A stretch of DNA of 64,000 nucleotides from Beggiatoa leptomitoformis (GTDB taxonomy: Bacteria; Pseudomonadota; Gammaproteobacteria; Beggiatoales; Beggiatoaceae). Below, piece after piece: positions 25,987 through 34,604 of this stretch. The translations under genes were made by a program, and so were the position numbers. The notes below the pieces were generated by a model. The model was not told where the DNA came from. It ran no database searches and saw nothing but the letters and a program-made list of their open reading frames with translations. The stretch covers positions 2,862,261 through 2,926,260 of the forward strand of contig NZ_CP012373.2 of assembly GCF_001305575.3 (NCBI RefSeq), in the 5' to 3' direction. Numbering within the stretch: the first letter of the stretch is position 1; each line of letters begins with the position of its first letter.

Positions 25987-28854
25987 TTAGGGTGTTGTGG
26001 GGCAAGTATCGCTATTAACAATATTTGCTTGAATTGCAGAGCTAGAGAACACAACCTTGCCAGCTGTATTACGGTAGCCAACATAAAGGTTCAATAAACC
26101 ACTGCTGTAGAACTGATCTTGGTATAAGGTGCTGGAGTACAGTGCAGGTAATTCACCAACATTTTTTGCAGCAGTTAAACCCGCTAAGCTCATGCCGTCC
26201 CATGTCACAATATTGGACGCATCCATCATGTACCAACCGCTGAAGTTAAACTCACCAATCGTCAATAAACCAATGAAGAGAACTTCACCAGCCTTGCCTA
26301 CGTCAGCAGAATCAACTTGGAAGGCAACTTGAATACTAACTGGGTTATTAGGACCGAAGCAAGGAATAACGGCTGTTTTATTGAAGCCATCTTCGGGTTT
26401 TTGTGCTTGGTAAATACCACCAAAGAAGTTTAATGTGCCTTCAACAACTTCGCCTGTTATCGGATCAAACACAGAACCTGTGCTGGTCAATTCAGGACGG
26501 ACAGAACATTTATCACCCGCATAGAAACCGAGTGATTCCACACAAGTCGCTTCAGTGGTGCAGGCAGACAAGTTAGAAGATGAGCATTGACCTTCAAAGG
26601 CAGAAGCAACGGTAAAGGTACGTTCTGTTTTGATAGTTCCATCAGGATTTTTGAAGGTTAATTTGAATGTGCCTTCAACAGGACCTGCGCCAACCACTAA
26701 TACTTTTCTAGAACCTGCGGTTGTGAAGAGTTTTTGACCTGTAGCAATAACATTACCACTTAAGTCTCTCACATCAGGTGTTTGAATCAGGCTATCACTG
26801 ACGGCTAACCCATCATTGAATAAAACGATAACATCTGTTGTTGGGAAAGGATTGCCATATTGGTCAACAATTTCAACGGTTAATGCAACTTCACTATTGG
26901 TAGGAATCTTCTCTTGAGTGATGTAGGCATTGATAGTCGCTAATGTAGATGGTGCGCTAACATTAGTGGTTACCGTAAGCGTGTTTGTACCTAAACCAGG
27001 TTTGTCAAACGCTAATGCGATATTATCTGTACCATTAAATGCCTTAGCACCCGCCGTTGCATAGGTAACTTCGACCATACCACTAGAAGGTAAGCTAGGA
27101 ATACCTGAAGAGGCTGTGGTTGTATTGACATATTGCACACTGACTGCGTTACTGCTGCTAGCAGTAAATGTGCCTGTACCACCAGGAGAGCCAGGTGTTA
27201 CGGAGTTACCGAAAGTGTCAAACATCTTCAGTGAATATTCAGGGATTTTTGCAACGCGATCTGTTGATGTGCTGCTCACGACTTCGGTATTGACAGATGT
27301 CACGACTTGGTTATGGGCATTACGCAATTGAACACTGGTTGCTGCTGCACGAGTGATTCCAGCGGCAGTGACTAACTCTTGCGCATAAACCCCTGTGCTA
27401 TCAGACAGTAAGTACATTGCACCGTCGGTTGCTGTTTTGAAAAATCCTTGTGCTATATTCGTGTTAGGATCACGATTGACAGTTAAGGACTCACCAGAGG
27501 TGACATTGAGAATGTTGACAGAACCTAAATTGATGTTGCTGTCACTGGTATTAACGGTGAAAGCATTAAACTCTGTACCTGCCATTTGAGGCATACCCAC
27601 AAACAGCGGTGTCACAATCAGACTTTTATCAACGGCACTAATTGCGAGTGATTGAGATGATGCAATACCAGAAATAACGGTTCTATTCGCACCTAAGGGT
27701 GTTCCTGTTAAAGCGGCTGTACTTGCCTTAGCAAAAGCAGAATTACCCGCAACACCTAACATGTAGCTATTTGATGAAGCACCAACTACGATAGGAATAT
27801 CAAACGTACCAACGCTGGTTGTGACTGTGTTAGCATCTTTCACTTCCACAGTAATCGCAGTACCTGCTCTGCTGGTTGTTGTGTTACCAAACGCATCTTT
27901 CAGGGTTGCTTTAATTGTCGCGCCTTGTCCTGCACCGACATTAATACGTTGTTTATTAGCTGTTAAAGTAACGCTATGGGGTACACCTGTGGATAATACC
28001 TCAACGGTATCGGCATAGAGTAAATCAACGCTATTGCCTGTAAACCCTTTAAAGGTTGCTTCAATGTAGTATGAACCAGCACTTGTTACTTTATCATCAA
28101 TAGTAACAATGGCTTCACCCTTTTGCATTTGAGCCGTATAAGCAGTACCTGTGGTGCTACCTTTCTTTCTCAGGGTAACGGTTACTTCCCCAGCGGCTGA
28201 AGCATTTTCAGCTTCAATGAAGATTTGCGCGCCAGCAACACCCGCTGTCATTTTCCCAGTGATGCCATCAACATCGTTCACATCATCTGTTGTGCCTAAT
28301 GGTTTTTCTGGGTCAAGATCAGAAGCCTTGAATCCAGTAATGCCTAATGCTTTAGGATCGGATGAGGGAGGATTGACAGTTACAACACGGTCAGCAGTGG
28401 CAATTGTGTGGAATTCTACACCACCACCTGTGGTTGGGACTCTTTCTTGCAGAGTAATGGTAATGGTGTCAGTGCCTGTTACATTGGCTGGGTAGTTGAT
28501 GCTAACCTGACCATTACCTTGATTCAATCTGAAATATCTGACTTGAGAGCTGAATTGACCAGATAAAGGTCTTGCATCATCAGGAGTTGCACCGGGATAA
28601 GTGGAACCACCAATAATTTCGCCCTTGATCGTGTTTACAACAGCAATAATAACAGAGCCTTGTTGTTCACCAAAACGGTCAACCGCACCAGACTTGTCTA
28701 AGCCAAGTAAAGCTAAATTAACGACACCGCCTGCTGTGACAGTTGATTTATCAAGGATAAATTCACCACCAACTGTGGTGGTAACTGCCATTACAGAACC
28801 CGTTGCCAAAGTCAGCGCGATAGCTGAGGCTAAAGCTGTTTTCTTTAAGTTCAT
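25987..28854 (-). CDS. Large secreted Ig-like (invasin/Big_1-type) protein
   Basis: 955 residues from the ATG at 28854 (GGAGA 10 nt upstream); a GTG two codons earlier is closer to the ribosome site and less likely. A signal peptide (about 1-24, ending VMA) is followed by a chain of beta-sandwich repeats rich in Thr, Val, Gly and Ala. Repeated 'LKDAFGNTTTSRAGTAITVEV', 'MFDTFGNSVTPGSPGGTGTF' and 'IVDQYGNPFPTTDVIVLF' segments are the D-x-(F/Y)-G-N core of bacterial Ig-like group 1 domains. A cysteine-rich stretch lies near residue 740-775, and a distinct C-terminal domain follows. There is no anchor, sorting motif or transmembrane helix. It is probably an abundant surface or matrix protein; no function can be assigned. 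Confidence 0.82.
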   Translation of the reverse strand: MNLKKTALASAIALTLATGSVMAVTTTVGGEFILDKSTVTAGGVVNLALLGLDKSGAVDRFGEQQGSVIIAVVNTIKGEIIGGSTYPGATPDDARPLSGQFSSQVRYFRLNQGNGQVSINYPANVTGTDTITITLQERVPTTGGGVEFHTIATADRVVTVNPPSSDPKALGITGFKASDLDPEKPLGTTDDVNDVDGITGKMTAGVAGAQIFIEAENASAAGEVTVTLRKKGSTTGTAYTAQMQKGEAIVTIDDKVTSAGSYYIEATFKGFTGNSVDLLYADTVEVLSTGVPHSVTLTANKQRINVGAGQGATIKATLKDAFGNTTTSRAGTAITVEVKDANTVTTSVGTFDIPIVVGASSNSYMLGVAGNSAFAKASTAALTGTPLGANRTVISGIASSQSLAISAVDKSLIVTPLFVGMPQMAGTEFNAFTVNTSDSNINLGSVNILNVTSGESLTVNRDPNTNIAQGFFKTATDGAMYLLSDSTGVYAQELVTAAGITRAAATSVQLRNAHNQVVTSVNTEVVSSTSTDRVAKIPEYSLKMFDTFGNSVTPGSPGGTGTFTASSSNAVSVQYVNTTTASSGIPSLPSSGMVEVTYATAGAKAFNGTDNIALAFDKPGLGTNTLTVTTNVSAPSTLATINAYITQEKIPTNSEVALTVEIVDQYGNPFPTTDVIVLFNDGLAVSDSLIQTPDVRDLSGNVIATGQKLFTTAGSRKVLVVGAGPVEGTFKLTFKNPDGTIKTERTFTVASAFEGQCSSSNLSACTTEATCVESLGFYAGDKCSVRPELTSTGSVFDPITGEVVEGTLNFFGGIYQAQKPEDGFNKTAVIPCFGPNNPVSIQVAFQVDSADVGKAGEVLFIGLLTIGEFNFSGWYMMDASNIVTWDGMSLAGLTAAKNVGELPALYSSTLYQDQFYSSGLLNLYVGYRNTAGKVVFSSSAIQANIVNSDTCPTTP

Positions 28855-29160
28855 GTTCACTAATCTCCGTGGTTAATCTTGAGATGGGTAGGGCTGTGAT
28901 TCGGAATATATACAGCCTGAGGTGTCAATATTTTAACACTATTTTGTATAGATTCTACACGACCACGCACACCCAACTTATACATCAGGTTACTACTTAT
29001 ATTGCACATAAAACAAACAATTTTCAAGTTATTTTACGACTTTAATCTGTCATTCCATCATCACGAATAGCTTTGTTTTATTTGGTTTCTCAATATGTTT
29101 ATGTATAAAATGTCTTTTTTATATTTAGAATTTCAACAGGTTAATAAACTATCTATTCAT
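28855..29160 (-). other. 306-base leader region of the Ig-like gene
   Basis: The gap between the Ig-like gene and the subtilase holds the GGAGA ribosome site and, further upstream on the minus strand, a TTGAAA-N17-CAATAT pair that could be a weak promoter. I see no ORF, no RNA gene and no convincing operator. The long untranslated leader suggests independent transcription. Confidence 0.4.
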
Positions 29161-30666
29161 TTAGTCAGCACTAATCCATAAAATTTGTCGCTGATACGCG
29201 AGTTGTTTTGCATCTGTTATTAGGGTTGCATCTACTTCGTAAATTCCTTCGGTTAATCCAGCGATTAGCGCACCACGTATCAGTAAGCCATTTTCTCCAA
29301 AAAGGGATAGTTGCAGGTCATCCGTGAAAGGAAATGGGCTAATAATTGTTTGATTAAATGGAATTGAATCTAGTGTTGGCTCAGCATTAAAAAGCTGGTA
29401 GAGGCTTATTCTTTGAGTGTCTATGGGTAAATTAATGCGTAAATATAAATCTGCCGATTGCCCCCTTAAGTCAGTCAAAAAAAGGTCTAAATTTAATTGT
29501 TCGTTAGGATGATAAACCATTTTGCCGAAGGCTGAGAATTGCAGATGAGGGTCTGTTGTTTGTACGGATGACAAATGGAGTTGACCAAATCCAGATTGTT
29601 CATCCCATCCTGCGGGAGCGGGGTCTTGGCTGGCGGTAATAAGGCTTACAATTAATTCTGGCGCAGTATAAGTGGGATGGCTTGCGATTAATAAGGCTAG
29701 TGTTGCACTAACTAATGCGGTTGCTGGGGATGTTCCTGTGTAAAAATTAACGTATTCTTTACCCGGTTGTGTGGTCCATAGGCTTACACCGGGGGCGATA
29801 ATTTTGAGCCCCTCACCATAGTTGCCAAATCGTTCATGATCTTTAGTAAACGCGCCAACACCCACAACAAACGGCAAATTAGCAGGAAAAGCAACCGTTG
29901 GTAAATTATCGTTACCTGCTGCGGCAACCAATAGTTTGTTTTTACCTTGTGCATAACGCAATGCGTCCTCTACCCAAGGTGCTGACTCATCTAATACAAG
30001 ACTCATTGAGATAATTTGTGCATCACTATCGGCGGCAGCTAAAATGGCTGTTGCCAATGTTGCTGAGCTAAAGCTACCACTATCTGTCTGATTTAACTTG
30101 TAGGGAATTATTTTTGCCTGTGGTGCAACACCACAACCACCAATCGCATTATCACACTGTGCTACCATTAAGCCTGCCATTGCGGTGCCATGTCCGTTCG
30201 CATCGTAGGCATCTGCGTCGGCATCTCCAAAATCATATCCTTGTGTAAACAAAATATTATCTTTTAAATCAGGATGATTTGGGTCAACCCCTGAGTCTAA
30301 TAATGCAATCGTGACACCTTCACCTCGCGTTATATTCCAGTAGTCAGGGACCCCTATTTCATCGAGATGCCATTGTTGAGCATACAGCGGGTCGGTGGGA
30401 GTACTGGCAAAATGACCGCGTATGTCTTCATAAATAGCGAGATTGTTTGCTTGTCTTAGACGGGCGTTTGTTTCAGCGATGTCCACAACCAACCAAGGCA
30501 GTGGGGATAAATCTTTTACCACACGTCCTTGTTGATAGAGTGTGGCTAATTCTGCGGAATTTGTTTGCGTATCTAAATGGATTAATACCTGTCTTGCTTG
30601 TACAGGTAAGATAAATACCGACAGCAAGATGGCAATAACAATGACTTTATAAGAAAAATAAGGCAT
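29161..30666 (-). CDS. Secreted subtilisin-family (S8) serine peptidase
   Basis: From the ATG at 30666 the protein has 501 residues, beginning with a signal peptide (MPYFSYKVIVIAILLSVF, ending PVQA). The catalytic triad is D124 (LLDSGVD), H159 (NGHGTAMAG) and S313 (GTSPATALV). A propeptide-like I9-type region precedes it and a beta-rich domain of about 130 residues follows, ending in 'ILWISAD'. The frame can be extended upstream to 30780, but that buries the signal peptide and runs into the divergent permease gene. No strong ribosome site distinguishes the starts. It would act as an extracellular or periplasmic endoprotease. Its target is unknown, though it sits next to the large Ig-like secreted protein. 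Confidence 0.9.
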   Translation of the reverse strand: MPYFSYKVIVIAILLSVFILPVQARQVLIHLDTQTNSAELATLYQQGRVVKDLSPLPWLVVDIAETNARLRQANNLAIYEDIRGHFASTPTDPLYAQQWHLDEIGVPDYWNITRGEGVTIALLDSGVDPNHPDLKDNILFTQGYDFGDADADAYDANGHGTAMAGLMVAQCDNAIGGCGVAPQAKIIPYKLNQTDSGSFSSATLATAILAAADSDAQIISMSLVLDESAPWVEDALRYAQGKNKLLVAAAGNDNLPTVAFPANLPFVVGVGAFTKDHERFGNYGEGLKIIAPGVSLWTTQPGKEYVNFYTGTSPATALVSATLALLIASHPTYTAPELIVSLITASQDPAPAGWDEQSGFGQLHLSSVQTTDPHLQFSAFGKMVYHPNEQLNLDLFLTDLRGQSADLYLRINLPIDTQRISLYQLFNAEPTLDSIPFNQTIISPFPFTDDLQLSLFGENGLLIRGALIAGLTEGIYEVDATLITDAKQLAYQRQILWISAD

Positions 30667-30772
30667 TTGAATTAGGGGATGAACGCAATGGATTTTGTAT
30701 TGTAGCGGATTAATTTGCACAATTGTAGTAATCTTTCGACGCACTGTTACTTTTTTGTCACAAACTAGATTC

Positions 30773-31597
30773 ATGAGCATGGTAATACTTAACTTTCTGA
30801 AGCGTTACATTTTTACCACAAAAAAAGGGTTGTTATCCCCCTTTCAAGCCGTTTATCAACATAAGCATTTAGTTTTTTTGCTATTAAAACGGGATGTTAT
30901 TACGCGCACATCAGGCACTTGGTTAGGTGATGCGTGGCTGTTATTACAACCTGCATTGCAAATTGTGGGCTTTTGGTTTTTATTAGACGTGGTTCTAAAA
31001 GTCAAATTTCCGAGTGGCGTTGCGTTTGTAACTTACTTTTTATTAAGCATGTTACCTTGGCTATTTATTGCGGAGGTGTTGAATCGTAGCTTAAATGTCT
31101 TAAGCGAATTTGGAGGGTTATATCGGCGGGCTGTTTTTCCTATTATTATTTTGCCTTTACTGCCTTTAATTTTATCCTCCGTTCTGTATGCGATTGTTAT
31201 GGCAATTATTGCAGGACTAATGCAAGGATGGAGCGCAATCCCAACAGGTATATTCAGTATTTTTATATTAGCTATTTGGCTAATGCCTATGTGCTATTTA
31301 TTGGCGATAATTGGATTGTTTTTAAAAGATATTAGTCAGTTTTTTCCTTTTCTTATTACAATTACAATGTATTTAACCCCCATTATGTACATGCCTGATT
31401 TAATGCCTGAACCATTACAATGGATATTAGTGATAAACCCAGTTGCCGATGTAATGAGACTGATACACGCCAGTATTCAAGGTCTATCATGGGATTATTT
31501 CAACATTATTCGCCCTGTTTGTTTATGGTTATTACTATTAGGACCTGCATGGGTGTTATTTCATCGGGCAGAACCGCATGTGCGTGAAATGTTGTAA
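30773..31597 (+). CDS. ABC-2 type export permease (Wzm/TagG-like), no ATPase partner
   Basis: 274 residues from the ATG at 30773; an upstream extension to 30695 would read through non-hydrophobic sequence overlapping the subtilase leader. Six membrane helices follow the entry motif 'LVFLLLKRDVITRTSGTWLGDAW', which with 'LSMLPWLFIAEVLNRSLNVL' and the late 'YLTPIMYMPDLMPE' is typical of permeases that export O-antigen, teichoic acid or capsule chains. Such transporters need an ATPase (Wzt-type), normally the next gene; here the next gene is a convergent iron permease ending 4 bases away. Either the ATPase is elsewhere or the gene is a fragment of a former operon. Confidence 0.85.
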   Translation: MSMVILNFLKRYIFTTKKGLLSPFQAVYQHKHLVFLLLKRDVITRTSGTWLGDAWLLLQPALQIVGFWFLLDVVLKVKFPSGVAFVTYFLLSMLPWLFIAEVLNRSLNVLSEFGGLYRRAVFPIIILPLLPLILSSVLYAIVMAIIAGLMQGWSAIPTGIFSIFILAIWLMPMCYLLAIIGLFLKDISQFFPFLITITMYLTPIMYMPDLMPEPLQWILVINPVADVMRLIHASIQGLSWDYFNIIRPVCLWLLLLGPAWVLFHRAEPHVREML

Positions 31598-31600
31598 CGT

Positions 31601-33271
31601 TTAACACAGCCGTGCTGAACGTTTTACCAAAAAAATAACGGGTAGTAACCCTACTAGCACTAGCGTTAATGCTGGCAATGCTGCCCGTTCCCATTCACCT
31701 TCAGCCGTCATCTCATAAATACGCACAGCTAACGTATCCCAACCAAACGGACGTAACAGTAAAGTTGCAGGCATTTCCTTCATTACATCAACTAATACCA
31801 ATAAAAACCCTGCAAATAAACCGGGACGCAAGAGCGGAAAATATAAGTGTTGCAAAATATCCCGATGTGTCGCGCCCAAACTACGCGCAGCATCTTGTAA
31901 AGAGGGACGAATTTGATGCAATCCACTATCAACTGAGCCAAAGGCAACGGCCATAAACCGCACTATATATGCCAATACTAGGGCAATAATTCCCCCCGTT
32001 AACAAGCGATAAGACCCCAAACCAATGCTGATGAAAAATGTTTGTAATTGGTTATCTATCCAAACAAAACTTAACATCACTCCCACGGCTAAAACAGAGC
32101 CGGGTAATGCATAACCCATCGTTGCAACAGAGACGGCAAAACGAATACTCCGACTTTTACGTTGAATTCGTTGGCTAAATCCTAATAATAATGCACCCAA
32201 CACTGTTAGAAATGCGGCTATTCCTCCCAATGAGATGGTATTTATCAACAAATCAACATAACGATAATCTAAATCGCGGGCGGCTGTTTTCCAAACCCAT
32301 ACAATTAGTTGCAACATGGGAATTAAAAATGCGCAAGCAAAAATAACACTTGCAAAGGCTGTTGCACCAAAGGCTTTCCAACCGCGCAATTGATAACGAT
32401 GTTGACGACGGGAATCAGTATGATAACGGGCGCGCCCCCGAAAATACCGCTCCATTAATAATGCAATAATAACAAACAGTAACAGTAATGTTGCTAATTG
32501 AGCGGCGGCATGAAGATTAAATAGGCTAATCCATGCCTTATAAATAGCCGTTGTAAATGTATTGTAATTAAAAACCGTAACTGTGCCAAAATCTGCCAAG
32601 GTTTCCATCAGTGCCAGCGAAACCCCCGCCGCGATAGCTGGACGCGCCATTGGCAAAGCGACATGATAAAACGCTTGTAATGGACTTGCTCCCAATGAAC
32701 GGGCGGCTTCCATCATCCGTTGTCCTTGTCCTAGAAAAGCAACACGGGTGAGCATGTAAATATAGGGGTATAAGGCGAGAACCATCACGAGAATCACCCC
32801 CTTTTCTGAACGCACGGCAGGAAACCACAGGCTTGAACCAAACCATTGACGCAATAAAGTTTGTACAATACCGCTATAATCAAATAAACCAACCACCACA
32901 AAAGCCAACACATAAGCAGGAATGGCTAAGGGAAGCATCAATCCCCAATCAAAAAAGCGTCTGCCCGGAAATTCGCACATCGCGGTTAACCATGCCAACC
33001 CCACCCCAATCACGCTAACCCCAATCCCAACTCCAACCAGTAACACAACGGTATTTCTCAGTAATTCGGGGAGGACTGTTTGTAATAAGTGTTGCCAAAT
33101 TTCTGTTTCACTCGATAGCCAAGTAGAACCGAGGACAAGCAATGGCATTAACACCAAAGCGGCGAGACCTAAACTAATCAATTTCCAACCACCGCCCCGC
33201 GCAAAAAAATTATTCAATGCAGATGTTTGTATGGGTAACATGGGGGGAAATGCTTCAGTGAGTGTGTTCAT
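31601..33271 (-). CDS. fbpB: Ferric iron ABC transporter permease (FbpB/AfuB type)
   Basis: 556 residues holding two fused BPD_transp_1 modules with about 12 membrane helices. The EAA loops (for example MMEAARSLGASPLQAFYHVA and SLQDAARSLGATHRDILQHL) are the sites that contact the ATPase. Fused-dimer permeases of this length are typical of Fe(III) uptake systems that take free ferric iron from a periplasmic binding protein. The binding-protein gene lies upstream on the same strand, about 120 bases away, so the two probably share the Fur-controlled transcript. The cognate ATPase (FbpC) is not in the window. The gene is convergent with the ABC-2 permease, only 3 bases separating the stops. Confidence 0.92.
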   Translation of the reverse strand: MNTLTEAFPPMLPIQTSALNNFFARGGGWKLISLGLAALVLMPLLVLGSTWLSSETEIWQHLLQTVLPELLRNTVVLLVGVGIGVSVIGVGLAWLTAMCEFPGRRFFDWGLMLPLAIPAYVLAFVVVGLFDYSGIVQTLLRQWFGSSLWFPAVRSEKGVILVMVLALYPYIYMLTRVAFLGQGQRMMEAARSLGASPLQAFYHVALPMARPAIAAGVSLALMETLADFGTVTVFNYNTFTTAIYKAWISLFNLHAAAQLATLLLLFVIIALLMERYFRGRARYHTDSRRQHRYQLRGWKAFGATAFASVIFACAFLIPMLQLIVWVWKTAARDLDYRYVDLLINTISLGGIAAFLTVLGALLLGFSQRIQRKSRSIRFAVSVATMGYALPGSVLAVGVMLSFVWIDNQLQTFFISIGLGSYRLLTGGIIALVLAYIVRFMAVAFGSVDSGLHQIRPSLQDAARSLGATHRDILQHLYFPLLRPGLFAGFLLVLVDVMKEMPATLLLRPFGWDTLAVRIYEMTAEGEWERAALPALTLVLVGLLPVIFLVKRSARLC

Positions 33272-33390
33272 AGCACGAGACAGCTAACGACTTCATCCAA
33301 TAAAATATAATGCAACACGGCAGATAAATGCACTATGTTGCACTGAGTAAAGGCTAACGCTAGGGATGCTCTAAGCCCTATTCGTTTATC

Positions 33391-34395
33391 TTATTTATAA
33401 CCCGCTCTATCCATCAGTTTGACCGCTTCAACCTGTAAACGTCCTGCTTCAACAACATCAATGGTATTTGGCTTAAATTCACCCCATTTTTTTACCAATT
33501 CGCTGGCAGAAACGCTAGGATTTGCAGGATATTCATAATTTAATTCGGCAAACACTTTTTGTGCGTCGGGCGTAGTCAACCATTCTAAAAGTTTAATTGC
33601 CGCCTCGCGGTGTTTCGCATATTTGGTGATACCCGCGCCCGAAATATTCACATGCGCGCCATCTTGACTCCAAAAAATAGCCACAGGCAAATCAGGTTTT
33701 TCTGCTTGTAATCTGCCTAGATAATAAGTGTTAGCAATACCAACATCACATTGTCCCGCAGCAATCGCCTCAATTAATTTGGTATCGTTAGAAAATACAT
33801 CTGTGGCTAAATTAGCCACCCAACCGTTGACAATGATTTCCGTTTTTTCTTCGCCCAATTGGCTAATCATCATGCCAACCATTGATTGGTTATAAACTTT
33901 CTTTGATGTCCGTAAACATAAACGTCCTTTCCATTGTTTATCTGCTAACGCAGCATAAGTGCTGAGTTCTTCAGGCTTAACCCGCTGTGTACTATACATA
34001 ATAGTGCGGGAACGGATAGATAACCCCGTCCAGCGGTTTTTCGGGTCGCGTAAATAGGCAGGAATATTTTTCTGGATAATGCTTGAATCCACAGAGGCTA
34101 AAACATCACGTTCTGTTGCTTGCCACAAATTGCCAGCATCCACCGTGATAAGCATATCCGCAGGCGTATTTTCCCCTTCTGCTTGTAATCGCTCTAATAA
34201 TGCAGCTTCTTCAGCGGTTGTAAACTTAATTGTAACCCCTGTTTCTTTGGTATAAAGGTCAAATAACGGTTTGATTAAACTATCGTTACGTGCAGAATAC
34301 ACAATAATTTCATCTGCTGACCAAACAACAGGGCTTAAACCCAAACAGGCAACAGTGAACACCATGCTGAGTTTTTTAATTTTTTTCAATAACAT
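33391..34395 (-). CDS. fbpA: Ferric iron ABC transporter substrate-binding protein
   Basis: 334 residues from the ATG at 34395, which has AAGGAG upstream; a TTG two codons earlier is less likely. A signal peptide (about 1-26, ending VWSA-D) leads to the periplasmic binding fold: 'EIIVYSARNDSLIKPLFDLY' at the start, 'AEEAALLERLQAEGENTPAD' and a late tyrosine-rich 'LNYEYPANPSV' segment with the conserved Tyr ligands of the FbpA/FutA class. It captures ferric iron in the periplasm and delivers it to the fused permease encoded next. A strong Fur box about 50 bases upstream predicts repression by iron. The nearest start, operon order and regulation all agree. Confidence 0.92.
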   Translation of the reverse strand: MLLKKIKKLSMVFTVACLGLSPVVWSADEIIVYSARNDSLIKPLFDLYTKETGVTIKFTTAEEAALLERLQAEGENTPADMLITVDAGNLWQATERDVLASVDSSIIQKNIPAYLRDPKNRWTGLSIRSRTIMYSTQRVKPEELSTYAALADKQWKGRLCLRTSKKVYNQSMVGMMISQLGEEKTEIIVNGWVANLATDVFSNDTKLIEAIAAGQCDVGIANTYYLGRLQAEKPDLPVAIFWSQDGAHVNISGAGITKYAKHREAAIKLLEWLTTPDAQKVFAELNYEYPANPSVSASELVKKWGEFKPNTIDVVEAGRLQVEAVKLMDRAGYK

Positions 34396-34444
34396 TATCA
34401 AAGTAACTCCTTTTGAAAGGGTTGAACATCCAACAGGTTTCTGT

Positions 34445-34463
34445 GTAAATGATAATCGTTATT
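34445..34463. promoter_or_regulatory. Fur box controlling ferric uptake genes
   Basis: GTAAATGATAATCGTTATT matches the 19-bp Fur consensus GATAATGATAATCATTATC at 15 of 19 positions, with a core of 13/14 in ATGATAATCGTTAT. It lies about 50 bases upstream of the binding-protein start on the minus strand. Confidence 0.82.
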
Positions 34464-34604
34464 ATTTGTAAAGACAACCTAAACCATGAATTTTCATTTA
34501 ATTTGAAGGTGTTTTAGCGGAAAGTAGCCCGATTTACATAAGATGAATGTGTCGCTGGTGCAAATTTATTTGCACCAATGGCATGATAGATTTATGGATA
34601 ATGA

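Noticed and set aside
30695-30772. N-terminal extension of the ABC-2 permease to ATG 30695
   Set aside because: The added residues are unlike the family and overlap the leader of the divergent subtilase; ATG 30773 gives the standard N-terminus.
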